From positions 1-33,391 of the forward strand of contig JAHHGY010000039.1 in the NCBI GenBank assembly GCA_019359635.1: DNA of 33,391 bases, in the 5' to 3' direction. How positions within the stretch are numbered: the stretch's first letter is position 1; each line of letters starts with the position of its first letter. A program made the translations under genes and the position numbers. The notes beneath the pieces are model-generated. The model worked only from the letters and a program-made list of their open reading frames with translations. It ran no database searches and was not told the DNA's origin. Origin of the DNA: Chroococcus sp. CMT-3BRIN-NPC107 (lineage in GTDB: Bacteria > Cyanobacteriota > Cyanobacteriia > Cyanobacteriales > Chroococcidiopsidaceae). Positions 25,316-31,332 of this stretch are shown here, one piece after another.

Positions 25316-25798
25316 TTGTAAGCGTCACAGCTAGAGATTCTCAAAACATTCTTAATTATTTATTGTTGTTTCCGTAAAATTACTGGTTCTTTAGTCGTGG
25401 ATAGCAATTCGTTAATATTTACCACCTAGAAAGTACTGAAAAAAGACTATTTTATAATTATTTTTTCGCTTTTATACTACTTCTTTTGATTGAATCTAAG
25501 CTTGATTCACTTTTTTATAATATAGTTTTTTGTAAATTGCAGCCAATGTTACAGCAATAAAAAGTAGTTTTGCATTGATCCCCAAAGCGAATGTCTTAAC
25601 ATTAATAACTGCGTTGGATGCTTTATGTCGAAATATTACTAAAAATCAGTTGAATCTCATAACAATCTAAAGAAAGTATGAAATAAATTTTGCTTGGGGA
25701 TCGCTACAAACTAGGTATCATAATGCTTTGATCGAGAAAACTCACTTTTTTCATAGAAGCAGAATAAAAGTTATAGATAGTTCATCAGTAATTTTTTT
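25316..25798. other. Intergenic region upstream of the cysteine-rich small protein
   Basis: 483 AT-rich bases without a gene. A TATAAT at 25516-25521 is a possible promoter, and a long-range inverted repeat at 25565-25713 may be a structured leader, described separately. The first 200 bases show nothing I can name. Confidence 0.45.
25565..25713 (+). ncRNA. Candidate structured RNA or leader closed by a long stem
   Basis: TAGTTT (25565-25570) pairs with AAACTA (25708-25713), and after a small internal loop GATCCCCAAAGC (25577-25588) pairs with GCTTGGGGATC (25692-25702) with one bulged A. The enclosed 103 bases are AT-rich. It lies about 45 bases after a TATAAT and 85 bases before the next ATG. 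It could be a leader RNA, an independent RNA, or chance. Confidence 0.35.
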
Positions 25799-26041
25799 AT
25801 GAAAACCTCAAACCTCCTTGTATCTGCTTGCCGTTATTGCCGTTATTACAAGTCAGAAGGACGACGTGGTGGTACGTGCCAATTGCTGGATGTATCAGTT
25901 CACGGAGGTTGGAAGGCTTGTAATTTGGTGATCCCCGCTTTTGCTCCCTCGTGGGAAAATTTAGAAGATATGATGAATCTGCCCGATGCAACCCCCGCCA
26001 TAGCTGCATCTAATTCTCTAGTTTGTGGCAACAGAATCTGA
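25799..26041 (+). CDS. Small cysteine-rich protein, cyanobacterial type
   Basis: 80 residues. Four cysteines in the first half, C11 and C14 (CRYC), C27 (GGTCQ) and C42 (WKACNL), could hold zinc or an iron-sulfur cluster, followed by IPAFAPSWENLEDMMNLPDA and a last cysteine in SLVCGN. Conserved tryptophans and the GRRGG motif suggest a real family; I recall similar short proteins in cyanobacteria but no function. No strong Shine-Dalgarno precedes the ATG (a T-rich run is present). A strong shared terminator follows. Confidence 0.8.
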   Translation: MKTSNLLVSACRYCRYYKSEGRRGGTCQLLDVSVHGGWKACNLVIPAFAPSWENLEDMMNLPDATPAIAASNSLVCGNRI

Positions 26042-26170
26042 CAAAGTTAGTAATTTTACAGCAAATATACAATTAGATAGATGCAGTGCTGGATAAATAT
26101 GTAAATATTTTTTTAGTCCGCTCAAAGTCTCAGATTTGCTATTTTCATGTACTGATTTAACATCTAAATT

Positions 26171-26206
26171 AAAATCGCACCTCTAACTATTAGAGGTGCG
26201 ATTTTT
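26171..26206. terminator. Bidirectional intrinsic terminator
   Basis: Sixteen-bp perfect stem from 26171-26186 and 26190-26205 with a CTA loop, flanked by A4 and T6, so it works in both directions. It separates the small cysteine-rich gene from convergent menB. Confidence 0.93.
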
Positions 26207-26250
26207 TACGTTAATTATAAATTTTAAAAGTAATTTATAAAAGCTTGAAT

Positions 26251-27084
26251 TTAAGGCAACCAAGGGAAAGAACGAAAGTTAGGAGGGCGTTTTTCTAAAA
26301 ATGCTTGTTTGCCCTCAGCGCCTTCTTGGGTCATGTAATACAGCATAGTGGCATTGCCTGCAAGTTCTTGTAAACCTGCTTGTCCATCGCAATCAGCATT
26401 AAAAGCAGACTTCAAACAGCGAATTGCGATCGGGCTTTTTTCTAATATTTCCTTTGCCCATTGGAGGCCTTCTAGTTCTAGTTGTTCCACTGGGACGATG
26501 GTGTTAACTAAACCCATTTCTAGTGCTTGAGTAGCGGTGTACTGGCGGCATAAATACCAAATTTCTCGCGCCTTTTTTTGCCCTACAATCCGCGCCAGAT
26601 AACTAGCGCCAAATCCACCATCAAAACTACCAACTTTAGGGCCTGTTTGCCCAAATATAGCGTTATCGGCAGCAATGGTGAGATCGCAAATTAGATGTAA
26701 AACATGACCGCCACCGATCGCATATCCTGCAACTAAAGCAATAATAACCTTGGGCATAGAGCGAATTAGTCGTTGCAAATCTAAGACATTGAGGCGAGGA
26801 ATACCATCATCATCTATATATCCCGCATCGCCGCGCACGCTTTGATCGCCGCCAGAACAAAAGGCGTATTTGCCATCGGTATGCGGGCCCGCGCCTGTAA
26901 ATAGAACTACACCAATACTTGTATCTTCTCTAGCATCAACAAACGCATCGTAGAGTTCAAACACCGTTTTTGGGCGGAAGGCGTTGCGTTTGTGGGGACG
27001 ATTGATGGTAATTTTAGCAATGCCATCAGTTTTATGATAGAAGATGTCTTCGTAGGTTTTGGCGGTTTCCCAATTTATTGTCAT
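26251..27084 (-). CDS. menB: MenB, 1,4-dihydroxy-2-naphthoyl-CoA synthase
   Basis: Crotonase-fold enzyme that cyclises o-succinylbenzoyl-CoA in phylloquinone/menaquinone synthesis; phylloquinone is the photosystem I secondary acceptor in most cyanobacteria. From ATG 27084 ([20 protein letters not shown]) it has 277 residues, the usual length; a longer frame to 27174 would add 30 residues of poor quality. Motifs: [12 protein letters not shown], the oxyanion region [31 protein letters not shown], and [12 protein letters not shown] with the catalytic aspartate, ending in the typical RSFPWLP. Monocistronic and convergent with the preceding gene. Confidence 0.95.
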   Translation of the reverse strand: MTINWETAKTYEDIFYHKTDGIAKITINRPHKRNAFRPKTVFELYDAFVDAREDTSIGVVLFTGAGPHTDGKYAFCSGGDQSVRGDAGYIDDDGIPRLNVLDLQRLIRSMPKVIIALVAGYAIGGGHVLHLICDLTIAADNAIFGQTGPKVGSFDGGFGASYLARIVGQKKAREIWYLCRQYTATQALEMGLVNTIVPVEQLELEGLQWAKEILEKSPIAIRCLKSAFNADCDGQAGLQELAGNATMLYYMTQEGAEGKQAFLEKRPPNFRSFPWLP

Positions 27085-27186
27085 AGTAGCGGCTTCTTGT
27101 TTTAGCCCCAGAATTTTAACGCGCGTCGTGACTTTGAACCAAAAACCTAAAATTATTGCTCCAACTCTTGACATCTAAAAATACAT

Positions 27187-27204
27187 GTACTACATTTGTA
27201 ATAC
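27187..27204. promoter_or_regulatory. Inverted repeat in the menB / Y-RNA divergent spacer
   Basis: GTACTACA and TGTAATAC flank TT; the half-sites match at 7 of 8 positions. It lies about 105 bases upstream of the menB ATG and 75 upstream of the first RNA gene. Size and symmetry fit a dimeric regulator site; the regulator is unknown. Confidence 0.35.
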
Positions 27205-27208
27205 AAAA

Positions 27209-27246
27209 CGTTTCACCGAGTCATTACAAGTGAATTTGGCGAAACG
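27209..27246. promoter_or_regulatory. Second inverted repeat upstream of the RNA array
   Basis: CGTTTCACC (27209-27217) and GGCGAAACG (27238-27246) are inverse complements at 8 of 9 positions, separated by 20 bases, just upstream of the first -10 box. Operator, upstream element or weak hairpin. Confidence 0.35.
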
Positions 27247-27266
27247 ATTGATATTAGAGATGAGGA

Positions 27267-27272
27267 TTTAAT
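27267..27272 (+). promoter_or_regulatory. -10 box for Y-like RNA 1
   Basis: TTTAAT ending six bases before the predicted first base at 27278. No convincing -35. Confidence 0.4.
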
Positions 27273-27277
27273 TACTT

Positions 27278-27406
27278 GTGGCAGGTAGCTCAATTGGTAG
27301 AGCGCCAGCTTTTGCCTGAAAAGGACGCAGAATTGAGGGTTATCGCTGAAAATCGAACACCTTAATTCGCCGGGGGTGCGGGTCCAATTCCCGCTCTGCT
27401 ACACCA
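27278..27406 (+). ncRNA. tRNA-like Y RNA candidate 1 (129 nt)
   Basis: Acceptor stem TGGCAGG (27279-27285) pairs with TCTGCTA (27395-27401); an extra G:C pair at 27278/27402 makes eight pairs, and the 3' end ACCA is encoded. D arm: GCTC (27288-27291), loop AATTGGTA, GAGC (27300-27303). T arm: GCGGG (27378-27382), loop TCCAATT, CCCGC (27390-27394). In place of the anticodon loop, the stem CAGC (27306-27309)/GCTG (27345-27348) encloses the 34-nt module at 27312-27345. A variable-arm hairpin CGAA/TTCG follows. There is no usable anticodon, and the Ro60 gene lies downstream, so I read it as a Y RNA rather than a tRNA. Confidence 0.75.
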
Positions 27407-27438
27407 AAAAATCTAAACAACTAAAGAAGTAGGGCTAG

Positions 27439-27444
27439 TATACT
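27439..27444 (+). promoter_or_regulatory. -10 box for Y-like RNA 2
   Basis: TATACT within the perfect palindrome CTAGTATACTAG (27435-27446), ending six bases before the predicted first base at 27451. Confidence 0.5.
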
Positions 27445-27450
27445 AGGTAT

Positions 27451-27593
27451 GTAGCAGGTGGCGAAATCGAAATGGTAAACGCGCTAGTTAAAAGCCTTAC
27501 TTCGACATCTTGCCCGTAAGGGACGTAGAGTTGAGGGTTATCGGTTGCTAGTACCGCAAGGTTTATAGGTTCAAGTCCTACTCTGCTACACCA
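27451..27593 (+). ncRNA. tRNA-like Y RNA candidate 2 (143 nt, leucine-tRNA-like)
   Basis: Acceptor TAGCAGG (27452-27458) pairs fully with TCTGCTA (27582-27588), plus G:C at 27451/27589, and ACCA is encoded at the end. The D arm has only three pairs, GCG (27461-27463) and CGC (27480-27482), with a large loop, as in tRNA-Leu. T arm: TAGG (27566-27569), loop TTCAAGT, CCTA (27577-27580). The anticodon stem CTAG (27484-27487)/CTAG (27548-27551) encloses about 60 nt with the 34-nt module at 27510-27543. A variable-arm hairpin ACC-GCAA-GGT follows. The final 16 bases are identical to those of RNA 1. Confidence 0.75.
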
Positions 27594-27605
27594 AAAATTA
27601 CCTAT

Positions 27606-27734
27606 GGGGTGGGGATTCTAGATATTGTTGAATAGGCAATTTTTAGAGAAAAATTCCTTGTTCTTAACTTGTCTTTTAATACCGAAGAATTGAGGATTAT
27701 CGGTTTATAGGTTCGACTCCTAACCCGCCCCCAA
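27606..27734 (+). ncRNA. tRNA-like Y RNA candidate 3 (degenerate)
   Basis: Terminal stem GGGGTGGG (27606-27613) with CCCGCCCC (27724-27731). D-arm-like hairpin ATTC/GAAT. T arm: ATAGG (27707-27711), loop TTCGACT, CCTAA (27719-27723), with one end mismatch. An extra hairpin AATTTTT/AAAAATT (27638-27655) occupies the 5' part of the central region. The 34-nt module is at 27669-27702 but its hairpin has lost one pair and the tetraloop. No clear -10 is seen, and it starts 12 bases after RNA 2, so it may be co-transcribed or decaying. Confidence 0.55.
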
Positions 27735-27735
27735 A

Positions 27736-27741
27736 TATACA
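27736..27741 (+). promoter_or_regulatory. -10 box for Y-like RNA 4
   Basis: TATACA, eight bases before the predicted first base at 27750. Confidence 0.45.
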
Positions 27742-27749
27742 ACTTTCTT

Positions 27750-27876
27750 GTGATGGGTAGCTCAGTGGTAGAGCGCTAAACATCCTTAATTTATAACCTT
27801 GTCTGCAAAGACCGACTAATTGAGGGTTATCGACTTCTAATCGTAGTGGTCGCAGGTTCGAGTCCTGCTCCATCAC
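27750..27876 (+). ncRNA. tRNA-like Y RNA candidate 4 (127 nt, most canonical arms)
   Basis: Acceptor TGATGGG (27751-27757) with TCCATCA (27869-27875) plus G:C at 27750/27876; no CCA is encoded (ACAT follows). D arm GCTC-AGTGGTA-GAGC (27760-27774). T arm GCAGG-TTCGAGT-CCTGC (27852-27868) with a canonical T loop. The 34-nt module lies at 27799-27832; its hairpin GTCT-GCAA-AGAC has a GNRA loop. The segment ATAACCTT (27793-27800) can pair with AGGGTTAT (27823-27830) to enclose the hairpin. It ends 34 bases before the Ro60 ATG. Confidence 0.78.
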
Positions 27877-27883
27877 ACATATT

Positions 27884-27905
27884 TTGCCTGCAAAGGCTGA
27901 GGATA
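27884..27905 (+). promoter_or_regulatory. Y-module-like hairpin on the Ro60 ribosome binding site
   Basis: TTGCCTGCAAAGGC forms the hairpin GCCT-GCAA-AGGC (27886-27897), followed at once by TGAGGATAC. This matches the first 14 and last positions of the 34-nt module with the middle eight bases missing. The GAGGA (27899-27903) is the Shine-Dalgarno of the Ro60 gene, so any protein binding this element would block translation. Confidence 0.5.
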
Positions 27906-27909
27906 CATT

Positions 27910-29511
27910 ATGAATTACAACTTTTTTACGAAAAAGTCTGGAACTCCCCAAAATCAACCTATTTCTGGACGGGAAACAGAGATGATTAAAGGACGTTCTG
28001 GTGGCTATACTTTTGATGCTGGCATTTGGAGTATGCTGCGTCGCTGCTTGCTAATTGGGACGGCGCAAAGCACCTACTACGCTGGTAAGAAAGAATTAAC
28101 CGATGACTTTGCAAATGTACTGGTAAGTGCGATCGCATCTAACCCCACCCGTGTAGCCGAAGAAATTGTCTATGCTAGTGATGGTCGCTCTATCAATAAC
28201 AGCGCTCCTATTTTGGCTTTGGTGCTGCTCTCGATGGGCGAAAGCAAAGAAGCAAAGCAAGGGTTTCAGGAAATATTTTCTACAGTTATTCGTACTGGTA
28301 GCCATTTCTATGAATGGTTGAGCTATACCAAATCTATGCGCGGCTTTGGTAAAGTGGTGCGAGAATCGGGCAAACATTGGTTATCGCGGGAAGATGTCAA
28401 ACGCTTGGCTTACCAGCTATTGAAGTATCAACAGCGTCAAGGCTTTACTCACCGAGATGCTTTGCGATTATTTCACGTCAAGCCACCCACCGAAGAACAC
28501 CGTCAGTTGTTTGAGTGGGTAGTGAAAGGGTGGCAAGAATTGCCTAAAGAAATTCCTACACCCGCTCTTGCTCAAATTTGGTGGTATGAATGGCTGAAGC
28601 GCAACCCCGAAGAAACTTCTCAAGCTATTTCTCAAGGACACTTGACTCATGAAATGGTGGCTCCCGTAGGCAAAATGGATAAAGCTGCATGGCAATTACT
28701 GTTTGCAGAAATGCCCATCGGCGCAATGTTGCGTAACTTAGGCTCGTTAACTCAATTAGATGTATTGCGAACCGATGAACGCGCTAACTTAAAGCGTCTA
28801 GAAGCAACATTAAATAGTAAAGAACGTTTGCGAAGTGGACGCATTCATCCTATTGATGTTCTTAAAGCGCTGAAAACCTACAAATCTGGGGGACAACTCG
28901 GACGCAGCCAAAAAACTTGGCAACCCGTACCTCGAATTGTAGACATTTTAGAAAAGGCGTTAGAAATGTCTTTTGAGGTTGTAAAACCCACAGGTCAAGT
29001 GTTTATGCACGCGGTAGACGTTTCCGGTTCAATGTCTGGTCAAGTAGTAGGTTCTGTTGGTTTGAGTTGCTGCGAGATTGCGACAGCGATGGCTTTGGTG
29101 ACAGCTAAAGCGGAGAAAAACTACGAAATTCGCGGTTTTGCTACCGACTTTCGTTATCTAGGAATTACCGCCACAGATACGTTTAGTTCGGCGCTGAAGA
29201 AGTCTAGCAATCAAAACTTTGGGGGAACAGATGCGTCTGTTGCTTACGACTGGATGATTAAAAACAAGTTCAAAGCCGATGTAATTTGCTTTTGGACTGA
29301 CTCGGAAAGTTGGGCGGGAAATAAGCACCCCTCGGAAGCTTTAGCGCAGTACCGTAAGAAAATCAACCCAGACATCAAAGCGGTGTATATTACCCTTGCA
29401 CCTTACCAATTAACTTTGGTAGATCCAACCGATCCTTTGTCTTGGGATATGGGAGGTTTCGATCCGGGAATCCCTCGCATTATTCAAATGCTGGCGAGTG
29501 ATGAGCTATAG
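27910..29511 (+). CDS. rsr: Ro60 ortholog (Rsr), TROVE plus von Willebrand A domain
   Basis: 533-residue ring-shaped RNA-binding protein. Bacterial Ro60 proteins bind Y RNAs and can tether to polynucleotide phosphorylase for structured-RNA decay, as shown in Deinococcus. The N-terminal TROVE/HEAT-repeat domain spans about 20-350, with YTFDAGIWSMLRRCLLIGT, GGRS-like region DGRSINNSAPILALVLLS and TKSMRGFGKVVRESGKHW. The C-terminal vWA domain has an intact metal site DxSxS (D370, S372, S374 in DVSGSMSG), T440 and D464. GAGGA lies six bases before ATG 27910. It is bracketed by five tRNA-like RNAs, so function in a Ro-Y RNA particle is strongly suggested. Its leader carries a module-like hairpin. 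Confidence 0.93.
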   Translation: MNYNFFTKKSGTPQNQPISGRETEMIKGRSGGYTFDAGIWSMLRRCLLIGTAQSTYYAGKKELTDDFANVLVSAIASNPTRVAEEIVYASDGRSINNSAPILALVLLSMGESKEAKQGFQEIFSTVIRTGSHFYEWLSYTKSMRGFGKVVRESGKHWLSREDVKRLAYQLLKYQQRQGFTHRDALRLFHVKPPTEEHRQLFEWVVKGWQELPKEIPTPALAQIWWYEWLKRNPEETSQAISQGHLTHEMVAPVGKMDKAAWQLLFAEMPIGAMLRNLGSLTQLDVLRTDERANLKRLEATLNSKERLRSGRIHPIDVLKALKTYKSGGQLGRSQKTWQPVPRIVDILEKALEMSFEVVKPTGQVFMHAVDVSGSMSGQVVGSVGLSCCEIATAMALVTAKAEKNYEIRGFATDFRYLGITATDTFSSALKKSSNQNFGGTDASVAYDWMIKNKFKADVICFWTDSESWAGNKHPSEALAQYRKKINPDIKAVYITLAPYQLTLVDPTDPLSWDMGGFDPGIPRIIQMLASDEL

Positions 29512-29512
29512 T
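29507..29512 (+). promoter_or_regulatory. -10 box for Y-like RNA 5, overlapping the Ro60 stop
   Basis: TATAGT, whose TAG at 29509-29511 is the Ro60 stop codon, ends six bases before the predicted first base at 29519. Confidence 0.45.
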
Positions 29513-29518
29513 CGGTTT

Positions 29519-29628
29519 GTAGCGGGAAATCCTCGTTCAATTATTGCCCTTACGGGACGAAGAATGTAGGGTTATCGATAACTCCCACATTTGGGGGTTT
29601 GCGGGTGTAAAACCTCCACTCCCGCTAC
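29519..29628 (+). ncRNA. Y RNA candidate 5 (110 nt, reduced tRNA likeness)
   Basis: Nine perfect terminal pairs: GTAGCGGGA (29519-29527) with TCCCGCTAC (29620-29628). The 34-nt module is at 29544-29577 with hairpin CCC-TTAC-GGG. A second hairpin follows, in which GGGTTA can pair with TAAC and TCCC downstream, then CCC/GGG around TTTGGGGG. A T-arm-like element with loop TGTAAAA is partly paired; no D arm is visible. It starts seven bases after the Ro60 stop and is the least tRNA-like copy, closest in form to a simple Y RNA. Confidence 0.65.
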
Positions 29629-29661
29629 TTTAATTAATGCGATCGCACTCAATGCTTAAAG

Positions 29662-29682
29662 TGCTAAAAACAGCAGTTTTTT
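29662..29682 (+). terminator. Weak terminator-like hairpin after the Ro60 locus
   Basis: TGCT (29662-29665) and AGCA (29672-29675) form a short stem followed by six T. It may end transcripts from the Ro60/Y RNA 5 region. Confidence 0.35.
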
Positions 29683-29793
29683 AAGTTTATACAAATAGTA
29701 ATCTCCCTTCTCAAGTCGTAACTACTTTGAAGGATGAAAATCTTGCTTTAAATACTTAACGTAGATCGAAGTCGAATAATTTACTGGTTATAA

Positions 29794-29994
29794 ATGATCT
29801 ATCCAAATCCTGGTCCCTTACCCGAACCAAATCCCCAGCCACCCCTACCAGAACCTATTCCTGAACCATCTCCCGATCCCTTACCAAGTCCAATTCCCCA
29901 ACCCGTTCCCGCACCCATTCCTGAACCTGTACCTGCGCCGATTCCGCAGCCAGTACCTGCACCAATACCCCAAACAATTCCTACACCAGTTTAA
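29794..29994 (+). CDS. Proline-rich repeat protein, 66 residues (uncertain)
   Basis: ATG 29794 to TAA 29992-29994. About every second residue is proline in a PxP pattern ([20 protein letters not shown] and on). The C-terminal half contains three copies of an eight-residue unit IPQPVPAP or IPEPVPAP, encoded by 24-bp repeats. It has no signal peptide or membrane segment. Such sequence forms an extended polyproline-like rod, as in linkers; as an isolated protein it is unusual. No good Shine-Dalgarno precedes it. It could be the remnant of a longer protein, or a non-coding repeat that happens to be open. Confidence 0.45.
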   Translation: MIYPNPGPLPEPNPQPPLPEPIPEPSPDPLPSPIPQPVPAPIPEPVPAPIPQPVPAPIPQTIPTPV

Positions 29995-30125
29995 AAGCTG
30001 GGCGATCGCACCTGGTTAGTTTCGGCAAAGTGCGAAGCCCTGCGTGCGCGCCAGCGCGATCGCTCAAAATCATAGTGGCTTACACTTTTGATATCCTGAC
30101 AATAGTACAGAAAAGAAAAAGTGTT

Positions 30126-31217
30126 ATGCTCAGAGCCGGAATTGTTGGACTACCTAACGTCGGAAAATCTACCTTATTTAACGCATTGGTTGCCAATGCC
30201 AAGGCGGAAGCTGCCAACTTCCCATTCTGCACGATTGAACCGAATGTAGGGATTGTATCGGTTCCCGATCAGCGATTACAAGTTTTAGCAGATATTTCTA
30301 AGTCAGAGCAAATTGTCCCGACGCGGATAGAGTTTGTTGATATTGCTGGATTAGTCAAAGGTGCAAGTCAAGGAGAAGGGTTAGGCAATAAATTTTTGTC
30401 TCACATCCGCGAAGTAGATGCGATCGTTCATGTAGTACGGTGTTTTGATAACGATGATATTATTCATGTTGCAGGCTCGGTAGATCCGGCTAGAGATATT
30501 GAAATTATCAATTTAGAGTTGTCTTTAGCCGATTTAGACCAAATCGATCGTAAAAGCGATCGCACTCGCAAGCAAGCACGATCTAGTAAAGATGCACAAG
30601 CAGAGTTAGTAGTATTAGAAAAAGTGAGTGCGGCTTTAAATGAAGGCAAACCCGCGCGTCAACTTAATTTAACCGAAGAAGAATTAGGAGCGATTAAAGA
30701 TTTAGGGTTGCTAACCAATAAACCAATTATTTATGCAGCTAATGTATCGGAAGAAGAACTAGCAACAGGTAACAAGTGGGTAGAACAAGTAAGAGAAATT
30801 GCTGCTCAAGAAAAGGCTCAAGTTGTAATAGTTTCGGCGCAAGTAGAAGCAGAATTAGTAGAACTACCTGCTGAAGATAGAGCGGATTTTCTAGCATCGT
30901 TAGGTGTAGAAGAAGGCGGTTTAAAATCTTTAATTCGCGCCACTTACGAACTTTTAGGATTGCGTACCTATTTCACCGCCGGGCCAAAAGAAACTCGTGC
31001 TTGGACTATCAACGCCGGAATGTTTGCACCCCAAGCTGCCGGAGTAATTCACTCAGATTTTGAGCGGGGGTTTATTCGGGCAGAAACGGTAGCTTATAAA
31101 GATTTAGTAGCAACTAAATCGATGGGTGCAGCAAAAGAAAAAGGCTTAGTTCGCAGTGAAGGTAAAGAGTACATTGTACAAGAAGGCGATGTATTGCTAT
31201 TTAGATTCAATGTTTAG
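30126..31217 (+). CDS. ychF: YchF/OLA1-type GTP/ATP-binding protein
   Basis: 363-residue P-loop protein of the Obg-related YchF family, which binds ribosomes and prefers ATP over GTP in characterised members. Walker A is GLPNVGKST at 8-16; the switch region carries [11 protein letters not shown], the G3 [10 protein letters not shown], and the NxxE-type G4 variant lies in [10 protein letters not shown] coiled-coil insert is followed by the TGS domain with [19 protein letters not shown] sequence and a final VLLFRFNV. I start at ATG 30126, which gives exactly the family length; an upstream TTG at 30030 would add 32 residues from a HIP1-rich spacer. A terminator follows. Confidence 0.96.
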   Translation: MLRAGIVGLPNVGKSTLFNALVANAKAEAANFPFCTIEPNVGIVSVPDQRLQVLADISKSEQIVPTRIEFVDIAGLVKGASQGEGLGNKFLSHIREVDAIVHVVRCFDNDDIIHVAGSVDPARDIEIINLELSLADLDQIDRKSDRTRKQARSSKDAQAELVVLEKVSAALNEGKPARQLNLTEEELGAIKDLGLLTNKPIIYAANVSEEELATGNKWVEQVREIAAQEKAQVVIVSAQVEAELVELPAEDRADFLASLGVEEGGLKSLIRATYELLGLRTYFTAGPKETRAWTINAGMFAPQAAGVIHSDFERGFIRAETVAYKDLVATKSMGAAKEKGLVRSEGKEYIVQEGDVLLFRFNV

Positions 31218-31264
31218 AATTAGCTTGTAATTATAAAGCTGCAAACATTCGTAGTAACCGAGCG

Positions 31265-31290
31265 ACACTCCCAAAAGGAGTGTTATTTTT
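31265..31290 (+). terminator. Intrinsic terminator of ychF
   Basis: ACACTCC (31265-31271) pairs with GGAGTGT (31277-31283), loop CAAAA, followed by TATTTTT. Confidence 0.88.
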
Positions 31291-31332
31291 AATTAGGCTA
31301 CATTGTTAGTTGAGTAAGTAAAAAGGATAGAA

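Noticed and set aside
27085..27174. N-terminal extension of MenB
   Set aside because: Thirty extra residues of basic, unconserved-looking sequence; ATG 27084 gives the usual 277 residues.
27278..27876. Ordinary tRNA genes with introns in the anticodon loop
   Set aside because: The inserted parts are too short for group I introns, no anticodon can be assigned in a consistent way, the insert itself is conserved among different tRNA scaffolds, and the Ro60 gene is adjacent.
27697..27957. 86-codon frame on the minus strand
   Set aside because: It runs antisense across Y-like RNAs 3 and 4 and the Ro60 start; the structured RNAs explain the sequence.
30030..30125. N-terminal extension of YchF
   Set aside because: The 32 extra residues come from a HIP1-rich spacer and make the protein longer than the family; ATG 30126 gives the standard length.
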